Of a stretch of 64,000 nucleotides of DNA, positions 56,081-64,000 are shown piece by piece (the first letter of the stretch is position 1; the number at the start of each line of letters is the position of its first letter). The DNA is from Stutzerimonas stutzeri. Its GTDB lineage: Bacteria; Pseudomonadota; Gammaproteobacteria; Pseudomonadales; Pseudomonadaceae. The notes beneath the pieces were generated by a model. It saw nothing but the letters and a program-made list of their open reading frames with translations. It was not told where the DNA came from and made no database searches. The translations under genes were made by a program, and so were the position numbers. The stretch lies in assembly GCF_018138085.1 (NCBI RefSeq), contig NZ_CP073105.1:4464001-4528000 (forward strand), read 5' to 3'.

Positions 56081-57454
56081 ATGAGCACACCGCTGAAACT
56101 CGCCCTGGTCGGCCACACCAATGTCGGCAAGACCTCGCTGCTGCGCACCCTGACCCGGGATGTCGGCTTTGGCGAGGTGTCCCACCGGCCGAGCACCACC
56201 CGTCACGTCGAAGGCGCACGGCTGTCGGTCGACGGCGAACCGCTGCTCGAACTCTACGACACGCCCGGCCTGGAAGACGCCATCGCCCTGCTCGACCATC
56301 TGGAGCGAATCGAACGGCCCGGCGAGCGGCTCGACGGCCCGGCCCGTACCGCGCGGTTTCTCGATGGCAGCGAGGCGCGCCAGCGTTTCGAGCAGGAAGC
56401 CAAGGTACTGCGTCAGCTGCTGGCCAGCGACGCCGGGCTTTACGTGATCGACGCACGCGAGCCGGTACTGGCCAAGTACAAGGACGAGCTGGCGGTGCTG
56501 GCCGGCTGCGGCAAACCCCTGCTGCCGGTGCTCAACTTCGTCGCGCAACCCGGGCATCGAGAGGAACAGTGGCGTGAGGCATTGGCGCGGCTGGGCCTGC
56601 ACGCGCTGGTGCGCTTCGACAGCGTGGCACCACCGATCGATGGCGAACGCCGGCTGTATGAAAGCCTGGCGCTACTCCTTGAGCAGTCGCGGCCCAAGCT
56701 GCAGCGGTTGATCGACGACCATGAAGCCCAGGCCGCGGCGCGGCTGGCCGAAGGTCACCGGCTGATCGCCGAGCTGCTGGTCGACGTCGCCGCCTGCCGC
56801 CGTAGCGTTGCGGCGCAGCCCGACCTCGAGCGCGGCGCCATCCGTGAGCTGCACGACGCCGTGCGGTCCCGCGAGCAACGCTGCGTCGAATCCTTGCTGC
56901 GGCTCTATGGCTTCCGCCCACAAGATGCGGCGGCTGCCGATCTGCCGCTGCTCGACGGCCGCTGGGGTGACGACCTGTTCAACCCCGAGACGCTCAAGCA
57001 GCTCGGGGTGAAGATCGGCGGCGGGATGGCGGCCGGCGCGGCGGCTGGTGCCGGGGTCGACCTGATGGTTGGCGGCATCACGATGGGCGCGGCGGCGCTG
57101 CTTGGGGCGCTCGCGGGCGGTGGTGCGCAGACCGCCAGGCATTACGGCAACCGCCTTCTAGGGAAGCTCAAGGGCCAGCGCGAACTCACCGTCGATGATG
57201 CCGTGCTGCGGCTGCTTGCCCTGCGCCAGCGGCGGTTGCTGATTGCCCTCGCCGCCCGAGGGCATGCCGCGATGGAGGCGATCCGCCTGGAAGCGCCGGA
57301 CGACAAGGCCTGGCGTGAGGGCAGGCTGCCCGAGGCGTTGCATCGTTGTCGCGCCCATCCGCAATGGTCGTCGCTGAACCCCGGCGCCCGTCCCGAGCAG
57401 GCCGAGCGGCAGCAGCAATTGGCAGAGCTGATCATCAGTTTGCAGAAGAGCTAG
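56081..57454 (+). CDS. GTPase with DUF3482 domain
   Basis: A 457-residue protein. The N-terminal TRAFAC-type GTPase domain has G1 GHTNVGKTSLLRTL (residues 11-24) and G3 DTPGLEDA (60-67). The G4 position reads LNFVAQPG in place of an NKxD motif, so nucleotide specificity is uncertain. The C-terminal DUF3482 region carries a glycine-rich hydrophobic stretch (about 310-347, GGGMAAGAAAGAGV then GAAALLGALAGGG) that could insert in or pack on a membrane. It is cotranscribed with the DUF2868 gene. Function unknown. Confidence 0.87.
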   Translation: MSTPLKLALVGHTNVGKTSLLRTLTRDVGFGEVSHRPSTTRHVEGARLSVDGEPLLELYDTPGLEDAIALLDHLERIERPGERLDGPARTARFLDGSEARQRFEQEAKVLRQLLASDAGLYVIDAREPVLAKYKDELAVLAGCGKPLLPVLNFVAQPGHREEQWREALARLGLHALVRFDSVAPPIDGERRLYESLALLLEQSRPKLQRLIDDHEAQAAARLAEGHRLIAELLVDVAACRRSVAAQPDLERGAIRELHDAVRSREQRCVESLLRLYGFRPQDAAAADLPLLDGRWGDDLFNPETLKQLGVKIGGGMAAGAAAGAGVDLMVGGITMGAAALLGALAGGGAQTARHYGNRLLGKLKGQRELTVDDAVLRLLALRQRRLLIALAARGHAAMEAIRLEAPDDKAWREGRLPEALHRCRAHPQWSSLNPGARPEQAERQQQLAELIISLQKS

Positions 57455-57538
57455 CCAACAACCGCAGCTTGGAGGGTGGGTTCGTAGCTCATCCGGCCAC
57501 TGCAAGAACTCGCCTTGATCGGTGCCCGCAGCCGGCGA

Positions 57539-58459
57539 TCAGCTGCGTGCCGGCAGCCCGCTTTCGGCTGCGACCGGTGCCTCCGAACGGCCGAACAGTA
57601 AGGTCCCCAGTGTCGCGATCATGATCAACAGCCCGCCGATCCAGCCCTGCACGTCTAGCCGTTCGCCCAGCCAGAGCCCGGCAATGAGGGCGCCGAACAG
57701 CGGCTCCGAGCCCATCAGCAGCGACACCCGCGTCGCGCTGGTACGGCCCAGCGCCAGGTTCTGCACGTAGAGCGCAAACAGCGTGGCGAAGCCGACCAGA
57801 TACAAGGTCGCCGCCCAGAACGCCGGACTCTGCGGCAGTGCCGGCAGGCCTCCCGGTAGCGCCAGGCCCAGCAGCAGGCAGCCCGACGCCACCACTGCGC
57901 TCTGTACCGCCGTCAAAGCCAGCGGCGGCACCTCGAGACCGGCCGTCAGACGTCGCGTTAGGCAGACCAGCACGGCACGCAACAGCGCCGCCGCAAGCAT
58001 CAGTCCATCCCCCAGATTGAGCGCTATCGCCGCCCCGCCTGTCAGCAGCCAGACGCCAGCCAGCGATAGCGCGCAGGCGGCAAACAGCAGGTTGCTCGGC
58101 CGCTGGCGCAACATCGCCCATTCGACGAACGGGGTGAACACGACGCACAGGCTGATGAGGAAGGCCGCATTGCTGGCCGTCGTGAGCATCACGCCCCAGG
58201 TCTCGCAGAGAAAGATGCACAGCATCACCAGGCCCAACGGCAGGCCCGGACGAATCGCGCGCCGCCCGTCTCCGCGCAACTGGGGCAGCAGCACAATGAA
58301 CGTCAGCCCGAAGCGAATCGCCAGAAAACCCAGCACCGGATAGAACCACAGCGCCTGCTTGGCCACCGCATAACTGCTGCCCCAGATAACCGCCACCATC
58401 AGCAACATGGCATCGGCCAGCCAGAGCTTGCGTCGCACCGCACCTTGCCAATCTCTCAT
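57539..58459 (-). CDS. EamA/DMT-family exporter
   Basis: A 306-residue inner-membrane protein with ten membrane segments arranged as two EamA repeats; the second repeat opens with FWAATLYLVGFATLFALYVQ and GRTSATRVSLLMGSEPLFGAL. Such carriers export metabolites such as amino acids or their derivatives. It is divergent from a LysR regulator with an 84-bp gap, the usual layout for a regulated exporter. No substrate can be assigned. Confidence 0.92.
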   Translation of the reverse strand: MRDWQGAVRRKLWLADAMLLMVAVIWGSSYAVAKQALWFYPVLGFLAIRFGLTFIVLLPQLRGDGRRAIRPGLPLGLVMLCIFLCETWGVMLTTASNAAFLISLCVVFTPFVEWAMLRQRPSNLLFAACALSLAGVWLLTGGAAIALNLGDGLMLAAALLRAVLVCLTRRLTAGLEVPPLALTAVQSAVVASGCLLLGLALPGGLPALPQSPAFWAATLYLVGFATLFALYVQNLALGRTSATRVSLLMGSEPLFGALIAGLWLGERLDVQGWIGGLLIMIATLGTLLFGRSEAPVAAESGLPARS

Positions 58460-58543
58460 GCCGAACTCCTATCCGAATGCACGGATTGTCCACTGATGTG
58501 CTGCGGTCGATAATCCAGCAATACGGAAAAGGACTTGTTCGGC

Positions 58544-59458
58544 ATGAGAACAAATGAGAGGGCTTCGTTGTTACCCGGTATGGCGGTGTTCGTGCGGGTG
58601 GTCGAGGCTGGGAGCTTCTCCGCGGCGGCCCGTCAGCTGGGAACGACCGCCTCCGCGGTCAGTCGCCAGGTGGCGCGCCTGGAGCAGGAGCTGTCGCTAC
58701 GACTGATGGAGCGCACCACGCGGCAATTGCGGCTCAACGAAGCCGGCAGCGAGTTCTACGGCCATTGCCGCTCGATGCTGGATGCCGCCGACCAGGCTCT
58801 GGCCATCGGCGAGCGCCTGATGAGTAGCCCGCGCGGGCTGGTGCGCCTGAGCGTGCCCAAGGCCTACGGCAAGTTCGTGATCAGCCCGCTGATACCGGGC
58901 TTCCTGCGCCGCTATGCCGACGTAGACGTGCATTTGCAGATCAGCGACCAGAGCCCGGACCTGATCGAAGACGGCTTCGACCTGCTGGTGAAAGTCACCG
59001 ATCAACCGCCCGAAGACCTGGTCGGCAAGCCGCTCGGGGCGGTGCGTCAGCTGCTGTGCGCGAGTCCGGCCTACCTGGACCGGCAGGGCACGCCGCAGCA
59101 TCCACAGGAATTGCTCCGCCACAATTGTGTTTACCTGGGCGAGCACGCGGGCGACAACCGCTGGCATTTCAGCGATGGCGAGCGGCAGGAGATGGTGACG
59201 GTGCGCGGTCGCTATGTCTGCAATCACAGCGAAGCGAGACTGGAAGCGGCGCTGGCCGATATCGGCGTCACGGTGCTGCCACATTTCACTGCGGCCCAGG
59301 CCTTGGCCGACGGACGCTTGCGCGAGGTGCTGCCGCACTGGCGCTACACCGGATCCTATCAGGGCGCGGCCTGGCTGCTGTGGCGGCAGAACCAGCACCT
59401 GCCGCCGAAGCAACGGGTGCTGATCGATTACCTGAGCGAGGCGCTGGCATCCTGCTGA
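58544..59458 (+). CDS. LysR-family transcriptional regulator
   Basis: A 304-residue regulator with an N-terminal winged helix-turn-helix (AGSFSAAARQLGTTASAVSRQ, in two parts around residues 20-40) and a C-terminal periplasmic-binding-like ligand domain. The ATG at 58544 is preferred over a TTG three codons earlier. It most likely controls the divergent EamA exporter gene. Confidence 0.92.
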   Translation: MRTNERASLLPGMAVFVRVVEAGSFSAAARQLGTTASAVSRQVARLEQELSLRLMERTTRQLRLNEAGSEFYGHCRSMLDAADQALAIGERLMSSPRGLVRLSVPKAYGKFVISPLIPGFLRRYADVDVHLQISDQSPDLIEDGFDLLVKVTDQPPEDLVGKPLGAVRQLLCASPAYLDRQGTPQHPQELLRHNCVYLGEHAGDNRWHFSDGERQEMVTVRGRYVCNHSEARLEAALADIGVTVLPHFTAAQALADGRLREVLPHWRYTGSYQGAAWLLWRQNQHLPPKQRVLIDYLSEALASC

Positions 59459-59490
59459 CCAGGAGCTGTAGAACCAGGCCTCGACGCTGG

Positions 59491-60213
59491 TCAGTCGCGC
59501 TTGGCGACTTCCTCGGCCATCCGGGTCAGGCCCAGGTGGCGGACGTCGGTGCCGCGCACCAGGTAGATCACCATCTCGGCGATGTTGCGGGCGTGGTCGC
59601 CGATTCGCTCCAGCGAACGCAGCACCCAGATCACGCTGAGCACGCGTGAGATCGAACGCGGATCTTCCATCATGTAGGTGACCAGCTCACGCAGCGCGGT
59701 CTTGTATTCGCGGTCGACGGTCTTGTCGTACTGCGCCACCGACAACGCCAGATCGGCGTCGAAGCGGGCGAACGCATCCAGCGCCTCCTGCACCATACGG
59801 CGAACCTGATCGCCGATATGGCGGACCTCGACGTAGCCGCGCGGCGATTCGCCGTCTTCGCACAGCTCGATGGCGCGGCGGGCGATCTTTGTCGCTTCGT
59901 CGCCGATGCGCTCCAGGTCGATCACCGACTTGGAGATGCTGATGATCAGACGCAGGTCCGAGGCCGCTGGCTGGCGTCGAGCAAGGATGCGAATGCACTC
60001 CTCGTCGATGTCACGCTCCATGTGATTGATCTGATCGTCGACGTCACGCACCTGCTGCGCCAGCCCGGAATCGGCTTCGATCAGCGCGGTGACCGCATCG
60101 TTGACCTGCTTCTCCACCAGGCCACCCATGGCCAGAAGATGGCTGCGCACCTCTTCCAGCTCGGCGTTGAACTGCTGGGAAATGTGCTGGGTGTGGCTGT
60201 CTTTACTGATCAT
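59491..60213 (-). CDS. phoU: Phosphate signalling protein PhoU
   Basis: A 240-residue cytoplasmic protein made of two three-helix bundles; the metal-binding E/DxxxD-type motifs appear in EADSGLAQQVRDVD and IGDEATKIAR, and again in IGDHARNIAEM. PhoU links Pst phosphate uptake to inhibition of the PhoR kinase. It is the last gene of the minus-strand pstC-pstA-pstB-phoU order. Confidence 0.97.
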   Translation of the reverse strand: MISKDSHTQHISQQFNAELEEVRSHLLAMGGLVEKQVNDAVTALIEADSGLAQQVRDVDDQINHMERDIDEECIRILARRQPAASDLRLIISISKSVIDLERIGDEATKIARRAIELCEDGESPRGYVEVRHIGDQVRRMVQEALDAFARFDADLALSVAQYDKTVDREYKTALRELVTYMMEDPRSISRVLSVIWVLRSLERIGDHARNIAEMVIYLVRGTDVRHLGLTRMAEEVAKRD

Positions 60214-60231
60214 CTCAAGCTCCTAAAAGCC

Positions 60232-60308
60232 GCTGGAGGCTAAAGGCTGAGGGCTGAACGATACGGAGTCGCCTGTCGTCCAGCCTTCAGCCTCGAGCGC
60301 TGTTGTCG
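60232..60308. repeat. Dispersed intergenic repeat, copy 2 (inverted pair)
   Basis: GCTGGAGGCTAAAGGCTGAG (from 60232) faces GTCCAGCCTTCAGCCTCGAG (from 60278), in the phoU-pstB gap. The right arm continues CGCTGTTGTCG, close to the copies at 37903 and 61214. Confidence 0.6.
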
Positions 60309-60319
60309 TCTGTCGACCG

Positions 60320-61150
60320 TTAGCCATAACGACCGGTGATGTAGTCTTCCGTCTGCTTCTTGTCGGGATTGGTGAACAACGTATCGGTGTCGCCGTACTC
60401 GATCAGCTTGCCCATGTACATGAACGCCGTGTAGTCGGAGACCCGCGCGGCCTGCTGCATGTTGTGGGTCACGATGACGATGGTGTACTTGGCCTTGAGC
60501 TCATAGATCAGCTCTTCGACCTTCAACGAGGAGATCGGGTCGAGCGCCGAGCTTGGTTCATCGAGCAGCAGCACTTCGGGTTGCACGGCGATGGTCCGGG
60601 CGATGACCAGACGCTGCTGCTGACCACCGGAAAGGCCCAGTGCGGACTCGTGCAGGCGGTCCTTCACCTCGTCCCACAGTGCCGCGCCCTTGAGCGCCCA
60701 CTCGACGGTTTCATCGAGCACGCGCTTCTGCTTGATGCCCTGGATGCGCAGGCCGTAGACGACGTTCTCGTAGATGCTCTTGGGGAACGGGTTTGGCTTC
60801 TGGAACACCATGCCGACGCGACGACGCAGGTCGGCCACGTCTTCGCCCTTGCGGTAGATGTTGTGGCCGTCGAGGTTGATGGCGCCCTCGATGCGGCAGC
60901 CGTCGACCAGGTCGTTCATGCGGTTGAAGCAGCGCAGCAGCGTGGACTTACCGCAACCGGACGGACCGATGAAGGCCGTCACGCGCTGACGCGGGATGTT
61001 CATGCTGACGTTGTAGAGCGCCTGCTTTTCGCCGTAATAGAGGCTCAGGTCGGGCACTTCGATGGCCACGGCTTCGCTGGCCAGGCTCAGCGCGCGCTTG
61101 TCGCGACCCAGCGCCGAGATGTCGATGGAATGCGTCTTTGCTTGTGACAT
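60320..61150 (-). CDS. pstB: Phosphate ABC transporter ATPase PstB
   Basis: A 276-residue ABC ATPase of the high-affinity phosphate importer. Walker A is GPSGCGKST, the signature [13 protein letters not shown], and Walker [13 protein letters not shown]. The start at 61150 gives [11 protein letters not shown]; the N-terminal extension before the ABC domain is usual in pseudomonads. Confidence 0.98.
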   Translation of the reverse strand: MSQAKTHSIDISALGRDKRALSLASEAVAIEVPDLSLYYGEKQALYNVSMNIPRQRVTAFIGPSGCGKSTLLRCFNRMNDLVDGCRIEGAINLDGHNIYRKGEDVADLRRRVGMVFQKPNPFPKSIYENVVYGLRIQGIKQKRVLDETVEWALKGAALWDEVKDRLHESALGLSGGQQQRLVIARTIAVQPEVLLLDEPSSALDPISSLKVEELIYELKAKYTIVIVTHNMQQAARVSDYTAFMYMGKLIEYGDTDTLFTNPDKKQTEDYITGRYG

Positions 61151-61167
61151 GGGTGTCTCCGTAGTCG

Positions 61168-61245
61168 CTGGAGGCCAGAGGCTCGAGGCTGGACGCGGTC
61201 GGTGCCGCATGTCGTCCAGCGTCTGGCCTCCAGCGCTTTATCGGG
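61168..61245. repeat. Dispersed intergenic repeat, copy 3 (inverted pair)
   Basis: GCTGGAGGCCAGAGGCTCGA (from 61168) faces GTCCAGCGTCTGGCCTCCAG (from 61214), in the pstB-pstA gap. The right arm ends CGCTTTATCGG, nearly identical to the copy at 37903. Confidence 0.65.
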
Positions 61246-61247
61246 CG

Positions 61248-62918
61248 TTAATGATCAAGCGCTTTGTATTTTTCGCGCAGGTGATTACGAATCACCACCG
61301 CACTGAGGTTCAGCGTCGCGATGACCAGCACCAGCAGCAGCGCCGTCGCGTATACCAGTGGCCGCGCCGCCTCGACGTTGGGGCTCTGGAAGCCGACGTC
61401 ATAGATGTGAAAGCCCAGGTGCATGATCTTCTGATCGAGGTGCAGGTAGGGGTAGTTGCCGTTGAGTGGCAGGGTCGGCGCCAGCTTGACCACGCCCACC
61501 AGCATCAGTGGAGCGACTTCGCCGGCGGCACGCGCCACCGCGAGAATCAGGCCGGTCATCATGGCCGGGCTGGCCATCGGTAGCACTACCTTCCATAGCG
61601 TTTCGGACTTGGTCGCACCGAGCGCCAGCGAGCCTTCGCGCAGGATCCGCGGAATCCGCGCCAGGCCTTCCTCGGTGGCGACGATGACCACCGGCAACGT
61701 GAGGATTGCCAGGGTCAGCGAGGCCCACATCAGGCCGGGCGTACCGAATACCGGCGCCGGCGCCGCTTCGGGATAGAAGATGCGGTCGAGCGAGCCGCCC
61801 AGCACGTAGACGAAGAAGCCCAGGCCGAACACGCCGTAGACGATCGACGGCACGCCGGCGAGGTTGTTCACCGCGATGCGGATGATCCGGGTCAGCACGC
61901 CCTGCTTGGCATATTCACGCAGATAGACCGCGGCGATGACACCGAACGGGGTCACGATCACTGCCATGATCAGGGTCATCAGCACGGTGCCGAAGATCGC
62001 CGGGAAGATGCCACCTTCGGTATTCGCCTCACGCGGCTCGTCGCTGACGAATTCCCAGACCTTGGCGAAGTAGAAACCGATCTTGTCCGGCAACGACATG
62101 GCATTCGGACGATAGGCACGGACGATCTTGCCGAGGCTGAATTCGCGCTGCTGACCATCCATGGTGCGCATGGTGATGCTGTCGCGGTTGAAGTCGCTAT
62201 GCAGGGCGCGTAGCCGGCCCTCCAGCGCCTGGTAGTCGGCGTCCCAGCGAGCTCGCTCGGCATCCAGTTCGGCCTGGGCATTGGCGTCGAGCTCGTCATC
62301 GAGTTCCAGCTTGCGAGTCTTCAGGCGCAGACGCTCGAGGCCATGGTTGATGTGGCCGATGTCGACCTTTTCCAGCCGTGCGATCTGAGCGTAGAGGTCA
62401 TCGACGCGGTCGATGCGCTGCTGCAGTTCGTTCCAGGCATCCGCGCCCTGGGCGATCAGTCGGCCGCTCTCCTTGATGTTCAGCAGTTCGCCGTAGAAAT
62501 TGCCCCATTCGCGGCGCTCCAGCACCACCAGATCGGCCGGTTTGCGCGACTGGCTCAGCCACTCGCCGATCACCCAGGAAAAGTCGGCGCCATAGACATC
62601 GCGGTTTCCGACCTTGAGCAGTTCGCGCGTCATGAACTCGCCGCCCTCGACATTCACCGGCAAGCCACTGGCGGCCAGACGTGCGCGCGGCACCTCCTCG
62701 GCCTGTACCACCTCCCCGGCGACCAGCCGCGGCTCACTGCCAGGCACTTGGTAATCGGCGACGATGACGTCAGCCGGCCAGAAGTGCTCCAGACCGCGCA
62801 CGGCGATCACAGCCAGCAGGCCGAGGGTCATGATCACGGCGATGGACACGGCGCCGGCGTTCATCCAGACCCAGGGAGTGCCGCTCTTGATCCAGGTGTT
62901 CAGCGAATCCTTTTTCAC
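61248..62918 (-). CDS. pstA: Phosphate ABC transporter permease PstA
   Basis: A 556-residue inner-membrane permease. After TM1 (about residues 19-41) there is a periplasmic insert of about 260 residues with a charged helical stretch likely to form a coiled coil. The core permease domain follows (TM2 near 306) with the EAA-type loop RIPRILREGSLALGATKSET. It starts at a GTG (62918) with AAAGGT upstream; a GTG 13 codons earlier is open but less likely. The long form is normal for pseudomonads and unlike the 296-residue E. coli PstA. Confidence 0.93.
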   Translation of the reverse strand: MKKDSLNTWIKSGTPWVWMNAGAVSIAVIMTLGLLAVIAVRGLEHFWPADVIVADYQVPGSEPRLVAGEVVQAEEVPRARLAASGLPVNVEGGEFMTRELLKVGNRDVYGADFSWVIGEWLSQSRKPADLVVLERREWGNFYGELLNIKESGRLIAQGADAWNELQQRIDRVDDLYAQIARLEKVDIGHINHGLERLRLKTRKLELDDELDANAQAELDAERARWDADYQALEGRLRALHSDFNRDSITMRTMDGQQREFSLGKIVRAYRPNAMSLPDKIGFYFAKVWEFVSDEPREANTEGGIFPAIFGTVLMTLIMAVIVTPFGVIAAVYLREYAKQGVLTRIIRIAVNNLAGVPSIVYGVFGLGFFVYVLGGSLDRIFYPEAAPAPVFGTPGLMWASLTLAILTLPVVIVATEEGLARIPRILREGSLALGATKSETLWKVVLPMASPAMMTGLILAVARAAGEVAPLMLVGVVKLAPTLPLNGNYPYLHLDQKIMHLGFHIYDVGFQSPNVEAARPLVYATALLLVLVIATLNLSAVVIRNHLREKYKALDH

Positions 62919-62993
62919 GGATCGATACCTTTGTCGAAATCTTGTCGCAGCCGTCACCGGCTGCGTCTCTGCGCGTCCTTGGACGCGCTTGCA

Positions 62994-64000
62994 TTAAAGG
63001 CTGGCGTACTTGCGCCGCAAACGCTGGCGGATCAGCTCGGCCAGGGTGTTCATCACGAAGGTGAACATCAGCAGCACCATGGCGGCGAGGAACAGCACGC
63101 GATAGTGGGTGCTGCCCACTTCCGACTCGGACATTTCCACCGCGACGTTGGCCGCCAGGGTGCGCATGCCTTCGAAGATGTTGGCTTCCATGATCGGCGT
63201 GTTGCCGGTGGCCATCAGCACGATCATCGTCTCGCCCACCGCGCGGCCCATGCCGATCATCAGGGCTGAGAAGATGCCCGGGCTGGCCGTGAGCAGCACC
63301 ACGCGAGTGAGTGTCTGCCAGGGTGTCGCGCCCAGCGCCAGGGAGCCCAGGGTGAGGCTTTTCGGCACGCTGAACACGGCATCCTCGGCGATCGAATAGA
63401 TTGTCGGGATCACCGCGAAGCCCATCGCCAGCCCGATCACCAGGGCATTGCGCTGATCGAAGGGAATGCCCATCTCATGCGACAGCCAGTGGCGCATGTC
63501 GCCGGCGAACAGCCAGTTCTCCAGATGCCCGCTGATGGCCAGCGAACCCCAGCCCACCAGCAGGATCACCGGAATCAGCAACACCGCTTCCCAGCCATCC
63601 GGTACGCTCAGGCGGATGCGCTCGGGCAGCCGGCTCCAGAACCAGCCGGCCAGCAGGATGCCCACCGGCGTCAGCAGCAGCAGGCTGAAGATGCCGGGCA
63701 GGTGGCTTTCCAGATAAGGCGCGAGGAACAGACCGGCGAAGAAGCCGAGGATGACCGTCGGCAGCGCCTCCATCAGCTCGATCACCGGCTTGACCTTGCG
63801 GCGCAACGTCGGTGCCATGAAGTAGGCGGTGTAGAAGGCCGCGCAGATCGCCAGCGGTGCTGCCAGCAGCATCGCGTAGAAGGCCGCCTTGAGGGTTCCG
63901 AAGGCCAGCGGTGACAGGCTCAGCTTGGGCTCGAAATCGCCGGTCGCCGAGGTCGACTGCCAGACGTAGTCGGGTTCGGGATAGCTCTCATACCAGACCT
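62994..64000 (-). CDS. pstC: Phosphate ABC transporter permease PstC, C-terminal part (cut by right edge)
   Basis: The frame is open from the window edge to the stop at 62994, about 335 codons, with no start in the window. The visible part covers the permease core: SLSPLAFGTLKAAFYAMLLA, the coupling-loop region PKSLTLGSLALGATPWQTL, and the last membrane segments ending RLRRKYASL. The part upstream of residue MLLAAP is clearly in the same frame (YESYPEPDYVWQSTSATGDF), so the gene continues left of its first internal ATG. It is upstream of pstA by 75 bp. Confidence 0.95.
   Translation of the reverse strand, partial: VWYESYPEPDYVWQSTSATGDFEPKLSLSPLAFGTLKAAFYAMLLAAPLAICAAFYTAYFMAPTLRRKVKPVIELMEALPTVILGFFAGLFLAPYLESHLPGIFSLLLLTPVGILLAGWFWSRLPERIRLSVPDGWEAVLLIPVILLVGWGSLAISGHLENWLFAGDMRHWLSHEMGIPFDQRNALVIGLAMGFAVIPTIYSIAEDAVFSVPKSLTLGSLALGATPWQTLTRVVLLTASPGIFSALMIGMGRAVGETMIVLMATGNTPIMEANIFEGMRTLAANVAVEMSESEVGSTHYRVLFLAAMVLLMFTFVMNTLAELIRQRLRRKYASL

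Overview
The window is a high-GC chromosomal segment from a gamma-proteobacterium of the Pseudomonas group. The gene content and the order of housekeeping blocks (trmB-thiG-thiS, mtgA, rpoH-ftsX-ftsE-ftsY, an M16 peptidase pair, rsmD, an alcohol oxidation cluster, coaD-fdx, mutM, ilvD, folA, phoU-pstBAC) match what I remember of P. aeruginosa. The overall mixture suggests a Stutzerimonas (P. stutzeri)-like species. That placement is inference from memory; no search was run. No rRNA, tRNA, CRISPR array, insertion sequence, prophage or recognisable defence island was seen.

Left part (1-13.2 kb): arginine and histidine catabolism. arcD (cut by the window edge), arcA, arcB and arcC form the arginine deiminase operon on the plus strand. 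Converging on it is a histidine utilisation cluster read on the minus strand in the order hutI, hutG, a YjiH-type membrane gene, hutU, hutH, an NhaC/YuiF-type permease, hutC. Its promoter at about 13.16 kb has a perfect 16-bp palindrome covering the -10 box, a good HutC operator. A second related palindrome lies 109 bp upstream. HutG is the arginase-type formiminoglutamase, so the cluster encodes the four-step route from histidine to glutamate.

13.7-28.9 kb: mostly housekeeping. It holds a secreted DUF1329 protein, trmB, thiG, thiS, a DUF423 membrane protein, mtgA, a CHASE-PAS hybrid histidine kinase, rpoH with a clear terminator, ftsX/ftsE/ftsY overlapping by 4 bp, an active/inactive pair of M16 peptidases, and rsmD.

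28.9-39.2 kb: an alpha/beta hydrolase, then a divergent TetR regulator facing an aldehyde dehydrogenase, a small Tat-signal protein and a GMC oxidoreductase. These resemble the laoRBCA long-chain alcohol oxidation system. A perfect inverted repeat lies in the promoter between regulator and operon. Then come coaD, a 2[4Fe-4S] ferredoxin, a small secreted protein, mutM, a DJ-1/PfpI protein and an rRNA methyltransferase. The gap before the methyltransferase gene carries a REP-like inverted pair and a 7-bp tandem repeat.

39.5-54.3 kb: ilvD ends in a 19-bp-arm palindrome and is followed by a 0.7-kb array of four imperfect tandem copies of a REPIN-like unit in alternating A-B-A-B order. Next are two NCS2 purine permeases, an FAD oxidoreductase, a YfcE-type phosphoesterase, a YitT membrane protein, folA, glpQ, and a class III CoA transferase divergent from a tctCBA tripartite tricarboxylate transporter.

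54.5-64 kb: a DUF2868 membrane protein with a DUF3482 GTPase (the best candidate for an undescribed system), an EamA exporter with a divergent LysR regulator, then phoU-pstB-pstA-pstC (pstC cut by the right edge). A dispersed intergenic repeat occurs in both pst gaps and again before the methyltransferase gene.
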